The position numbers and the translations under genes were made by a program. The notes under the pieces were generated by a model, which had not been told where the DNA came from, made no database searches, and was given only the letters and a program-made list of their open reading frames with translations. A stretch of DNA of 64,000 nt from Pedobacter africanus (GTDB taxonomy: Bacteria; Bacteroidota; Bacteroidia; Sphingobacteriales; Sphingobacteriaceae), in contig NZ_FWXT01000001.1 of assembly GCF_900176535.1 (NCBI RefSeq), positions 1,364,001 through 1,428,000 on the forward strand, written 5' to 3'. Each line of letters begins with the position of its first letter. Position 1 is the stretch's first letter. This document shows, piece after piece, positions 52,758 through 61,252 of this stretch.

Positions 52758-53552
52758 ATGAAAATTGCCAGTTACAATATCAATGGAATCAATGCACGCC
52801 TGGATAATTTGCTGCGCTGGTTGGCCGAGGCAAAGCCCGACGTGGTTTGCCTTCAGGAGCTTAAAGCACCAGATGACCGTTTTCCCTGGAAGGCACTGTT
52901 AGCAGCTGGATACCACTCTATCTGGCATGGCCAAAAGAGCTGGAACGGCGTAGCCATTTTATCAAGCTACGGAGAAATCCAGGAAACCCGGCGCGGACTG
53001 GACGGCGACCCAAATGATCTGCACAGCCGCTATATAGAAGCATTTATTAACGGGATAGTAATTGGCTGTTTATATTTGCCTAATGGCAACCCGTTTCCAG
53101 GCCCTAAGTTCGATTACAAGCTTAAATGGATAAAACGCCTTACCAAACATGCAAAAAAATTAAATGGTTTTGATTTGCCTGTAGCCCTGGTTGGCGACTA
53201 TAACATTATGCCAACAGAACTGGATACCTACAAACCCGAAAAATATATAGACAATGCCCTGTTTCGGCCCGAGGCCAGAAAACTTTGGCAGATACTCCTA
53301 AGCCAGGGCTGGACGGATGCTTTCCGGAAAATGTACCCTGAACAGCGGATCTATACTTTCTGGGACTACCTCAGAAACGCCTATCAACGCGATGCAGGTT
53401 TACGGCTGGATCATTTTCTGCTTAACCACAAGTTAGCAGACAAACTGCAATCGGCCACAGTTGAAAAGCATGTCAGGGGCTGGGCGCATTCCAGTGACCA
53501 TGCTCCTGTATGGATAGAAATCAGTGAGGCCCGTGCCCCGCATCCCAGTTAA
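52758..53552 (+). CDS. xthA: Exodeoxyribonuclease III (AP endonuclease family 1)
   Basis: 264 aa. Endonuclease/exonuclease/phosphatase fold with MKIASYNINGINARL at the start (Asn7), CLQELK with metal ligand Glu34, ALVGDYNIMPTELD with the catalytic Asp-x-Asn pair, GLRLDHFLL and the C-terminal SSDHAPV histidine. It cuts DNA at abasic sites and removes 3' blocks in base excision repair. Its stop overlaps that of the convergent metallopeptidase gene (TTAA). Confidence 0.95.
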   Translation: MKIASYNINGINARLDNLLRWLAEAKPDVVCLQELKAPDDRFPWKALLAAGYHSIWHGQKSWNGVAILSSYGEIQETRRGLDGDPNDLHSRYIEAFINGIVIGCLYLPNGNPFPGPKFDYKLKWIKRLTKHAKKLNGFDLPVALVGDYNIMPTELDTYKPEKYIDNALFRPEARKLWQILLSQGWTDAFRKMYPEQRIYTFWDYLRNAYQRDAGLRLDHFLLNHKLADKLQSATVEKHVRGWAHSSDHAPVWIEISEARAPHPS

Positions 53553-54247
53553 TCGCGATCTCTGCTATTAACAAAAAGCAGAATATAATACAGCAAAGTA
53601 GCAACCGAACTGATGGCTGCAACTACATAGGTTCGTGCCGCCCATTTGAGGGCATCTGCAGCTTTATCGTGTTCAGCAGAGGTAGTCATCTGGTTATTCT
53701 CCAGCCATTTCAACGCCCTGTTACTGGCATCGTATTCAACAGGTAGCGTAATGATGGTAAACAAAGTGGTCACTGCAAATAAAAGGATTCCGATCAGCAA
53801 AACAGTAGGATTGGATCTGCCGATCATAAACCCCAAACCAGCCAGTATTACCCATTGTGAAAGTTGCGAGCTGATATTGACCACAGGAACAATAGCGCTT
53901 CGGAATTTAAGCATTGGATAGGATACGGCATGCTGTACAGCATGGCCACATTCATGTGCAGCAACAGCAGCAGCGGCCACACTTCTTCCTTCATACACAT
54001 CCGGGCTTAGGTTAACTGTTTTATCCTGCGGATTGTAATGATCACTCAGATGCCCGGGCGTGGAGATCACATTAACATCATTAATGCCATTATCAGAAAG
54101 CATTTTCTGGGCAATTTCCCGGCCGCTTAATCCATTCCTTAAACCAATCTGGCTATATTCATTGAACTTACTTTTAAGACGGCTGCTTACAATAAGGCCC
54201 ACTACAAACATGACACCCGCTATCAGATAATATCCAATTAGTCCCAT
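53549..54247 (-). CDS. YugP-type membrane zinc metallopeptidase
   Basis: 232 aa. N-terminal membrane helix (about 5-22), a soluble part with the zinc motif HECGH at 98-102 (AHECGHAVQHA), a preceding HYNPQDKTVNLSPDVY segment typical of the family, and three further hydrophobic segments (about 122-140, 148-170, 206-226). Family PF04298; peptidase substrates are unknown. Confidence 0.92.
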   Translation of the reverse strand: MGLIGYYLIAGVMFVVGLIVSSRLKSKFNEYSQIGLRNGLSGREIAQKMLSDNGINDVNVISTPGHLSDHYNPQDKTVNLSPDVYEGRSVAAAAVAAHECGHAVQHAVSYPMLKFRSAIVPVVNISSQLSQWVILAGLGFMIGRSNPTVLLIGILLFAVTTLFTIITLPVEYDASNRALKWLENNQMTTSAEHDKAADALKWAARTYVVAAISSVATLLYYILLFVNSRDRD

Positions 54248-54366
54248 CTCTTTTTATTGTTTAATCAGTAATATAACCAATAACAATTTCAGGGGCGGTT
54301 TTGTTGATCTTTTAATTCCTTTGATGGAAAGCACAATCATCCTGCATCGGGCAAATGGGGGTTTGA

Positions 54367-54447
54367 TCAAGGCCTGCTCAAGGTTTTATTGGTTAAAAGT
54401 ACCTTCTGCCCCACAAAGCTTCCCACAAGGCCTTGAGCAGGCCTTGA
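54367..54447. repeat. 17-bp perfect inverted repeat with 47-bp loop
   Basis: TCAAGGCCTGCTCAAGG (54367-54383) is the reverse complement of 54431-54447. The right arm also lies in an 11-bp tandem repeat, GGCCTTGAGC twice (54429-54438, 54440-54449). Located between the AAA+ gene end and the YugP start on the same strand, where it could act as a transcript end; no T-tract follows. Confidence 0.6.
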
Positions 54448-54522
54448 GCTGGTTATATGGTCATCGCAAATTCTACACTTCTATGCAATCTATCTTTCAT
54501 GCTGTACAAAAGGCGTATTTGC

Positions 54523-55245
54523 TCATGCTTCTACGCCTTTTTCCTTTTCCTCTAATTCTTTAATCAATGCTCCTTTTACTAAAGTAAATGTATGGTCCCT
54601 GGCTTCCGCGTAGGAAATGTTGTATTTACGCTCTATATTTTGCAATTCTTCCGGAAAACGGGATAAAAGCCTATCATAGTAGGCATCCAAGATTTCGGAT
54701 GTGGGCATTTCAAAGTTTATGCGCAGCTGAAACCGTCTTAATAATGCGGCATCAATAATTTCTGGATGATTGGTAGCACATAACAACAGGGCATTTTCCG
54801 GGTAATAATCGATCAACTGGATCAGGGTATTCACCAACCTTCTCATTTCGCCAACGTCTTTATCGTCGCTGCCCCTCGCCTTTCCGATCTGGTCAAATTC
54901 ATCCAGGAACAAAACGGCTTTTTCCCTGGCAGCCTGATCAAATACCTGCTTGATGCTTTGTGAAGTTTCGCCAATCCTTGAGCAAACCACATTACTTAAA
55001 TTAAGTATCAGGATGTTTTTCCCCAATGCATTTGCAATGGCCTTTGCACTCATCGTTTTACCGCACCCCGAGCTGCCCTGAAGTAGTATTTTATTGTTTA
55101 CGGGTAGTCCGTACCGGCTTAACTCTTCAATATAGGCATGTTCCTTAACCAGCTGCACAAACTTTTTCCTGTTGCTTTCCTCCAGGATGATATCATTTAA
55201 AGTAACCTTCTCCTTATCGTTGATTACAAGGTCGTATATGTTCAT
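54523..55245 (-). CDS. AAA+ ATPase (classical AAA family)
   Basis: 240 aa. Walker A GSSGCGKT at 57-64, Walker B VLFLDEFD at 111-118, sensor-1 Asn159 in LLLCATNH, arginine residues at 170-171 in ALLRRF. The small N-terminal part (about 1-45) is the usual linker helix of these compact ATPases. Relatives are often paired with a subtilisin-like protease gene in bacteria; none is present here. Function not predictable. 92 bp downstream of the nDsbD-like gene, same strand. Confidence 0.9.
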   Translation of the reverse strand: MNIYDLVINDKEKVTLNDIILEESNRKKFVQLVKEHAYIEELSRYGLPVNNKILLQGSSGCGKTMSAKAIANALGKNILILNLSNVVCSRIGETSQSIKQVFDQAAREKAVLFLDEFDQIGKARGSDDKDVGEMRRLVNTLIQLIDYYPENALLLCATNHPEIIDAALLRRFQLRINFEMPTSEILDAYYDRLLSRFPEELQNIERKYNISYAEARDHTFTLVKGALIKELEEKEKGVEA

Positions 55246-55337
55246 TTCCTTCTATCTATTACTGAACAAAGTTACCGTAACTTTTGATGACTACGGTAGA
55301 CCAGTTTTAGCAAAAACATGGGGCCAGATGTCACATC

Positions 55338-55838
55338 TCATAGATTTGGCAGATCAAATACCTTTTCAACAGGGGGCAGGCATTGGCGCAGGTCGCAGGT
55401 CTGGTAATACAGACCTGTCTGAATTGTTCCTGTTGTTTTCGTCTTGCGGAACAGCTTATGTATAAACACTGCTTCGTTTTCATAAATCAGCACACCAGGA
55501 TCGTTCGCAGAGGGAGAAGGCTTACTCGTCCCCCATTTCCCTACTGGTTCCAGGCCTTCGGGAAGCCTTAAGATATGCTCAATAGGGATATAAGGCATAG
55601 TAGAAGGTACATATTGGTAAATATGCCAGCCAGCGGCCATTTTTACTTTAACAATTACTGCCATGCTGTCCTGCTCAGCCAGGAGTTTAGCATTCAGCGT
55701 AACCGGAACCTCCTGGTCGGGCACCGTGCATTCCAGCTCCTGCACCGCTGCTGCTATTTTTTTATCAAAGGCCGACTGTGCATTTGCGCACAGCCCCGCC
55801 AGTGAGAAGATGATTAAAAATCCGATCAGCTTTTTCAT
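55338..55838 (-). CDS. Stand-alone nDsbD-like periplasmic domain protein (locus D)
   Basis: 166 aa. Signal peptide about 1-20 (ends LCANA). One domain similar to the N-terminal domain of DsbD, with the cysteine pair TCDLRQCLPP (Cys148, Cys153), the same spacing as in the locus C fusion. No transmembrane electron-carrier domain is present, so it needs a partner reductant. Start codon overlaps the previous stop by one base (TAATG), indicating translational coupling. Last gene of locus D. Confidence 0.85.
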   Translation of the reverse strand: MKKLIGFLIIFSLAGLCANAQSAFDKKIAAAVQELECTVPDQEVPVTLNAKLLAEQDSMAVIVKVKMAAGWHIYQYVPSTMPYIPIEHILRLPEGLEPVGKWGTSKPSPSANDPGVLIYENEAVFIHKLFRKTKTTGTIQTGLYYQTCDLRQCLPPVEKVFDLPNL

Positions 55839-57343
55839 TAACTGTAAGTATTGATCATAAACCTATAGCCATTTGTTTCCGAGAAGAACAGTCTGCTCCT
55901 GTTCTTTGAAAGCCAGCTTCCCCACTGCTTTGCTGTAGCAAAATTTTCGCCCGTGTATTTTTTTAGTACCCTTAGTGCCAGCTCACTTTTTTCGCCTTTT
56001 TTGAGCATCGCAACACAGGCATCCAGAAGCTTGAGGCTATGATTGGAGATGCCGATCTGTTGTACATCCTCATCAATTGAATAACTGAAAAAAGCTTCAG
56101 GGTCGCAATAGATATAACCAAGATTGTCATTCATATACTTCTGGAATGCCGCTGCATCTGTACCAAATTTAGCCGCGTATTTTCCCATTGCACGTTTCAG
56201 AAACACGTCCCATGAATCTATTTCCTGCTGGCCACCGATATACTGCAGGGATTCCTCCTCTTCTCGCGTTAACTGTTGGCCTGCTGCTTTTTTATCGGTA
56301 AGACGTTGGTTTTCTTTTGCATTTGCTTCATTAAAAGACTTTATCTGGGCCACATATTCATCGTAGCTTTCTCTTGAAGTGTGGCTTATAATTTCCTTTA
56401 CATCGTTAGTAGTGGCCATGCGGTCATTATATTTTTTGGCAATTGGCGTTCTGCCATTAAACTGCTTCATATAAGCCACTGCATTCACAAATACTTTCTT
56501 TGCCTCCTCAGTCATATCGGCCGGTGATGCACCAAACCCCCACAAAAAGAAGTTACCATGCCTGCCCAGGGCAACTGCACCAACATCTTTTTGGCATACT
56601 CCACTTGAGATCATTTCTGCATCTGGTGATTCTGTAAACCTGTTTCCACGAGATACCAGGCCTATACGTGCTCCGGTACCATCCAGATAGCCCTCTTTTT
56701 GCACTCTCCACATTGGTATTTCTTTTGGAATACCAACTCCAGTGGTATAATGAAATACCCCATCCGGTGTTTTTTTGTTTTGCAGGGTTGGCACTACCTT
56801 TTCCAGGGGGCCTTTAAAGATGGCGTGGTTTGCATTCAGGTGATGTGCATCCGCATCCAGACAAAGGCATAGCCAGTCTAGTTTAAGCCCTATCCTGCGC
56901 CCCATTTCATCAGCGGTGCTCGCCATAAAAATAACCGGTTTAGAAAAATTATCGGGCAGGTAGCGGGCAGATATGTACTTCATGTTTCCCTTTTCATCTT
57001 TTTCCTGTTTTGCAGGTTCTAAAGGTGTGGTTGCAAAATCGAAAATGGTTACATCATAGGGTTCCGAGTCAGCGGGTTTCCAATCGCGGCAGTCCACGGC
57101 TTTTACCTCCGCAAAATATTGCCCCAGCAATGCCTTAAAAGCGGGCATACGCAAGGGATATTCAGCCTTGAATTCCTTTTCGGTCATCATTCCAGGGTAC
57201 GACCTTTTGGCTTCCGGCATGGGCTTGGCCGGGTCGTAGCCTACAAAGAGTACTTTTACCGGGCTTTGCGAGCGCTGCTGTGCGTAGAGTGGCACCGCAC
57301 ATACCAGCAGGGCCAGCAAGAGGATATTGAATTTTATGTTCAT
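55838..57343 (-). CDS. Periplasmic protein of unknown function, ThuA/GATase-like N-terminal part (locus D)
   Basis: 501 aa. Signal peptide about 1-21 (ends PLYAQ). The first 300 residues have the look of a Rossmann-like flavodoxin or ThuA fold (VKVLFVGYDP at the first strand, YDVTIFDFATTP, KPVIFMAST, AVALGRHGNFFLWGFGA). The last 200 are helical with a glutamine- and glutamate-rich segment (about 335-375). No catalytic motif can be named. Between TlpA and nDsbD genes in one operon, gaps of 10 bp and -1 bp, so a link with periplasmic redox or with the imported substrate is likely. Confidence 0.65.
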   Translation of the reverse strand: MNIKFNILLLALLVCAVPLYAQQRSQSPVKVLFVGYDPAKPMPEAKRSYPGMMTEKEFKAEYPLRMPAFKALLGQYFAEVKAVDCRDWKPADSEPYDVTIFDFATTPLEPAKQEKDEKGNMKYISARYLPDNFSKPVIFMASTADEMGRRIGLKLDWLCLCLDADAHHLNANHAIFKGPLEKVVPTLQNKKTPDGVFHYTTGVGIPKEIPMWRVQKEGYLDGTGARIGLVSRGNRFTESPDAEMISSGVCQKDVGAVALGRHGNFFLWGFGASPADMTEEAKKVFVNAVAYMKQFNGRTPIAKKYNDRMATTNDVKEIISHTSRESYDEYVAQIKSFNEANAKENQRLTDKKAAGQQLTREEEESLQYIGGQQEIDSWDVFLKRAMGKYAAKFGTDAAAFQKYMNDNLGYIYCDPEAFFSYSIDEDVQQIGISNHSLKLLDACVAMLKKGEKSELALRVLKKYTGENFATAKQWGSWLSKNRSRLFFSETNGYRFMINTYS

Positions 57344-57353
57344 CTTTTTATAA

Positions 57354-58529
57354 CTATTTAAAAACTGTGGCTAACTTGTTGTCTATATCTTTTTCGGTTA
57401 TCGTATGCACCAATATCTTTCCTTCCTTATCCAGCAATACATAACAAGGTAAGGACGGTGTCTGGTACAATGTGCCTACCCTGGCAGGCATATTTTTAAC
57501 GGGGAATTCATCACAAACCTGGATCCATGGCATCCGCTCCTGGTCAAGCGCCTTAAACCAGTCCTTCCATCTGCTGTCATTTGAAACACTTACCATCTCG
57601 AGACCTTTATCCTTATATTTCTGGTATACTTGTTTCCAGTGGGGGATGGCTTCCCTGCAGGGTTTACACCAACTGGCCCAAAAATCGATCATAACGTACT
57701 TGCCTTTCAAAGAAGACAATGTAAATGACGTGCTGTCCCTTTTCAGCAAAGTAAAATCGGGTGCCAGACTGCCCGGGGCAACACGCTTGCGCATCTCCAG
57801 CTGCCTGGCGAGGCCCGCATAATAAACCGAAGCTTTAGCGGTCGATTCAAATTTAGCCAGCATCGATTCTATTTCGGATACAGTCATGCCAGGTTCAAAC
57901 TGGTAATAATTGCTGAACATATATACCCCTGCTACCGAAGTAGGGTTCTTTGCCACAAAATCATTTATGTAATTCCATTGCCAGGCCTTATACAATTTGC
58001 TGATGGAATCTGCTTGTGCACGTTGTGCCTCATAATCTGCAGCTTTTGCTTTGTTGAGTTCGGCAAATACTGACTTAAATTTCAACTGCTGAGGGTCATT
58101 TTCAAATTTCTGGTATTCATCCTGGGTTCTGGAACCGCTAACCTTAAACTTCGTCAGGTTTGCGCCCTTATCCATACCATAAGCGGTGTAATCGTAGTGC
58201 TCGGCACCGGTGGTATCGCCATCAACCGTAATTTTCCCATTCTCTACAAACAGCCGCACCGCCCAGTTTCCCGGGGTAATCAGTAAAGTCATGAGTTCGG
58301 GGCCCTGAACCTTACCTTTAAGTTCAAAAGTCCCGTTCTTGAACAGCACACTATCAATTACCTTCGAGGTCCTGTTGCTATCCATATAACTGACCAATTT
58401 GATCATCCCCTCATTTATTCCCCTTATGCTGCCGGTAATTACATAGTCTTTTGCATTTTTTTGGTTGCAGCTGCCTGCAATAATGAGCATCAGGCCCATT
58501 AAAAAATTAATTTTTGTGCTGGTTTTCAT
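57354..58529 (-). CDS. TlpA-like lipoprotein thioredoxin with DUF4369-like domain (locus D, second)
   Basis: 391 aa. Lipoprotein signal (lipobox IAGSC near 17-21). DUF4369-like domain (about 28-130, DYVITGSIRGINEGMIKLVS), helical middle and thioredoxin domain with WASWCKPC near 287 and cis-Pro in LYQTPSLPCYVLLD. The cysteine after the cis-Pro loop (PCYV) is additional to the active site. Gap of 2 bp to the upstream TlpA gene. Confidence 0.9.
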   Translation of the reverse strand: MKTSTKINFLMGLMLIIAGSCNQKNAKDYVITGSIRGINEGMIKLVSYMDSNRTSKVIDSVLFKNGTFELKGKVQGPELMTLLITPGNWAVRLFVENGKITVDGDTTGAEHYDYTAYGMDKGANLTKFKVSGSRTQDEYQKFENDPQQLKFKSVFAELNKAKAADYEAQRAQADSISKLYKAWQWNYINDFVAKNPTSVAGVYMFSNYYQFEPGMTVSEIESMLAKFESTAKASVYYAGLARQLEMRKRVAPGSLAPDFTLLKRDSTSFTLSSLKGKYVMIDFWASWCKPCREAIPHWKQVYQKYKDKGLEMVSVSNDSRWKDWFKALDQERMPWIQVCDEFPVKNMPARVGTLYQTPSLPCYVLLDKEGKILVHTITEKDIDNKLATVFK

Positions 58530-58531
58530 AG

Positions 58532-59731
58532 CTATTGGTTAAAGATTTCTGCCAGTTTTTTGTCCATTGCCTCATCATTCTCACCGCCGCCCCCGTAACG
58601 GCCAATGATAGTACCTTCTTTATCGATAAGGATTTTGGTTGGAAGGGTATGTATGGCATAGGAATCGCTCAGATCTGCAGAGCGGTCAAAGCTATTGCCT
58701 ACCTGTTTCAGCCCCCTGAGTACGTGTTTCCATACGCCTATCCCGTCTTTTTCTACTGCTTTTTTCCAGGCTTCAGGGTTGCCGTCGTCGTCTGATACGC
58801 CCACAATTTCCAGGCCTTTATCTTTGTATTTGCTGTATAAGGATAGCAAATGCGGATTGCCTTTTCGGCATGGCACGCACCAGCTTGCCCAGAAGTCTAA
58901 AAGCAGGTATTTTTTGCCTTTATAATCGGCCAGGTTCAGGGACTGTCCGTTGATATCGGTTGCAGAGAAAAGATTGGCCTTTGCCCCAGGTGAACCTCCT
59001 TCAAGGTTTTTGATTTCTTTGGCAAATTCCTGTCCGTACTTGCTTTGCTTTATACGTTCAGAAAGGCCTGCATAAATGGCTTTTGATTCGTCAAGAGACA
59101 TTGAGGATGCCCTCCAGCGCAACATCGATGCAGTATAGTAAGAATCGGGATGAGATTTGATAAACTCCATATCAATTTCCCCCAGCTGCTCGCGGAAAGG
59201 GTCCATTTTGTCTTTGGCAGTGTTTGCCGCTTCCTTCAATGCTTCCTGCTCTGCTTCTGGTTTACCAGCTTTTTTTGCTGTGCTGTAGGCAATATTGGCT
59301 TTATCATATTCCGCTGATAACTTTCTCATCTGGTCCATTACCGGCTTTTGACGCAATTCTAACGCAGCGTATTCATCATGGGTTTTAGAGCCCTTCAATT
59401 TCAGGTTCCTGAAATCACCCGCGGTCAGTTCCAGGCTTAGTTTTCCGGATTCCAGGAACAGCATCCCCCGGTTCGGATCGTCCATCATCCTGCCAGCCTT
59501 TTCACTTTCGATAGAGGCCATAACCGGCTCCAGGGCTGTACCTTTGAACACAAAAGTGCCGTTCTTAACCAGTGTACTGTCCATCTGGTACTTGCCACCA
59601 GATTCGTAGGCAAGTTTAAGCTTGCCGGTTTGCATACCTTTTATTTTGCCTTGTAAAACAAATGTGCCCTGCTGGGCCATAACAGGTAGTATTCCTGTGA
59701 ATAAAAGGCAGGTTAATAAGTATTTTTTCAT
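58532..59731 (-). CDS. TlpA-like thioredoxin with DUF4369-like domain (locus D, first)
   Basis: 399 aa. Signal peptide about 1-19 (ends PVMAQ). DUF4369-like domain (about 22-125, FVLQGKIKGMQTGKLKLAY), a helical linker of about 100 residues, and a thioredoxin domain with WASWCVPC near 285 and cis-Pro in IHTLPTKILIDKEG. It follows SusD by 51 bp in locus D. Confidence 0.9.
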   Translation of the reverse strand: MKKYLLTCLLFTGILPVMAQQGTFVLQGKIKGMQTGKLKLAYESGGKYQMDSTLVKNGTFVFKGTALEPVMASIESEKAGRMMDDPNRGMLFLESGKLSLELTAGDFRNLKLKGSKTHDEYAALELRQKPVMDQMRKLSAEYDKANIAYSTAKKAGKPEAEQEALKEAANTAKDKMDPFREQLGEIDMEFIKSHPDSYYTASMLRWRASSMSLDESKAIYAGLSERIKQSKYGQEFAKEIKNLEGGSPGAKANLFSATDINGQSLNLADYKGKKYLLLDFWASWCVPCRKGNPHLLSLYSKYKDKGLEIVGVSDDDGNPEAWKKAVEKDGIGVWKHVLRGLKQVGNSFDRSADLSDSYAIHTLPTKILIDKEGTIIGRYGGGGENDEAMDKKLAEIFNQ

Positions 59732-59782
59732 AGTTTTTTAATAGGCGCAGCACATATGCGTGCTGCGCTGGTAAACAATTGG

Positions 59783-61219
59783 TTAATTGGCGTTATATCC
59801 TGTATTCTGCTCACCAAACTGAGGATTGTAAACAAACTCCGTTTGCGGAACCGGTATGATATATTGGATCTGACTGGTAATGGTTGGTTTAAGTGCTTTA
59901 ACAGTGTCAAAAGGCAGGCGAAGCAAGGCCATCCACTCACTGCCATCCTCAGCCACCATGCTTCTTGATGTTTCCTTATAGATTTCTACCAAAAGTGCAG
60001 CAGGTGTGCCAGCAGTGGTCACTGCGATATATGGCGCATTCGTAGCGGTTAGCCCCCCTTTTTGCTGAATGGTATGCACCAGCGTCCTGGCATCCGTAAG
60101 GTTTCCGCCCGAGCGTACAATGGCTTCTGCTTTCAGCAGGTAAACCTCTGTGAGTCGCAGCACATAATCGGTTTCTGTTAAGGCTGTAGGGCTTGAGCCC
60201 ACGGCCACATATTTGGTAAAAAAGGTGGTATTGGGTGAATACTGCTGATAAGGTGTTGCCGGGCCGATGATCCAGCCTTGGCGCGGATCATCTGTATACA
60301 AATTCTTTAGTGCCAGGGTGGCAACATATAGAGATGACGCGGAAGGCCAGTATTGCCTGGTTTTACTGTAGGGGTCTGATGCCTGCAATGCCTGGGGCTT
60401 TATGCCAAGGATAACCTCTTTGCTGGCCAGGCCGGCTACACGGAAAAGGTTTTGCTGACTGGCTTCCAGTTCATAAGCAGGGTTCTGCATGATCTGATCG
60501 GCCAGCTGGATCACTGATGCATAATCACCGCTTTGTCCGCGGTTAATCAGCACCCGCATTTTCAAAGCCATGGCGGCCCATTTGGTGGCATAATGGTTTG
60601 GATTGCTGGCCGGGCCGTTGGCAATCGCTTCATCCAGATCTGCCAGGATAAAATCATAACTCTCCTTTACTGTACTGCGCTTTTTAAGGATATTGGTCAG
60701 TGTCGACAACTCATCGCGTAGCAAAACACCCTGCGTACTGTTTATCTTGTACCATTCTGCATAATAGCTCAGTATTTTAAAATGAGCATAAGCCCTTATA
60801 AACTTGGCTTCGGCCAGGATCTCCTTTTTCCGGTTACCGCTGAAAGCATTATCCGACAGGGCATTTACACCCGCAATTACGCCATTTGCAGCGTTCAGTG
60901 CACGGTAAGATTCATTCCAGAAAGTTCCGCTGGCTCCTTTAGTTATATTTAGTTCTTCGCCAAAAGACCCGAAGCCATAGCCAATATATCCTGCAAATTC
61001 AGCCGGAAGGATCTGGTGCATCTGCCACCCGGTTTTGATGTTTGTTGCGTTGGCAAAATTATAATAGGCACCGTTTAAAGCAATCTGAGAGGTAGCTTGA
61101 TCAATAATGGTATTGCCTTCCACCTTTGCATTTTTAGGCGGTGCGCTCAGCTCTTTTTCACAGCCATAACCAGTAGTAATGATTATCGCAACTGCCAGTA
61201 TTTTATATAATGTTTTCAT
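59783..61219 (-). CDS. SusD/RagB family lipoprotein (locus D)
   Basis: 478 aa. Lipoprotein signal with TTGYGC near 15-20. SusD-like helical repeats (AKFIRAYAHFKILSYYAEW is the typical early helix pair). The late ERRxE...RW signature of the other three SusD proteins is replaced by EIYKETSRSMVAEDGSEWMAL, so it belongs to a more distant SusD branch. Partner of the SusC encoded 33 bp upstream. Confidence 0.88.
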   Translation of the reverse strand: MKTLYKILAVAIIITTGYGCEKELSAPPKNAKVEGNTIIDQATSQIALNGAYYNFANATNIKTGWQMHQILPAEFAGYIGYGFGSFGEELNITKGASGTFWNESYRALNAANGVIAGVNALSDNAFSGNRKKEILAEAKFIRAYAHFKILSYYAEWYKINSTQGVLLRDELSTLTNILKKRSTVKESYDFILADLDEAIANGPASNPNHYATKWAAMALKMRVLINRGQSGDYASVIQLADQIMQNPAYELEASQQNLFRVAGLASKEVILGIKPQALQASDPYSKTRQYWPSASSLYVATLALKNLYTDDPRQGWIIGPATPYQQYSPNTTFFTKYVAVGSSPTALTETDYVLRLTEVYLLKAEAIVRSGGNLTDARTLVHTIQQKGGLTATNAPYIAVTTAGTPAALLVEIYKETSRSMVAEDGSEWMALLRLPFDTVKALKPTITSQIQYIIPVPQTEFVYNPQFGEQNTGYNAN

Positions 61220-61252
61220 GTCTGTTTATTTCTATTTGTACTAATTTATGTG

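Noticed and set aside
54321..54563. 80-codon plus-strand frame
   Set aside because: It spans the inverted repeat and the end of the AAA+ gene; no family pattern.
54523..55245. AAA+ ATPase as half of an ATPase/subtilase defence pair
   Set aside because: No subtilisin-like gene lies on either side; neighbours are a redox protein and a YugP peptidase.
60330..60350. GAGATGACG stretch as a further palindromic element
   Set aside because: No partner arm nearby; probably a chance match inside the SusD gene.
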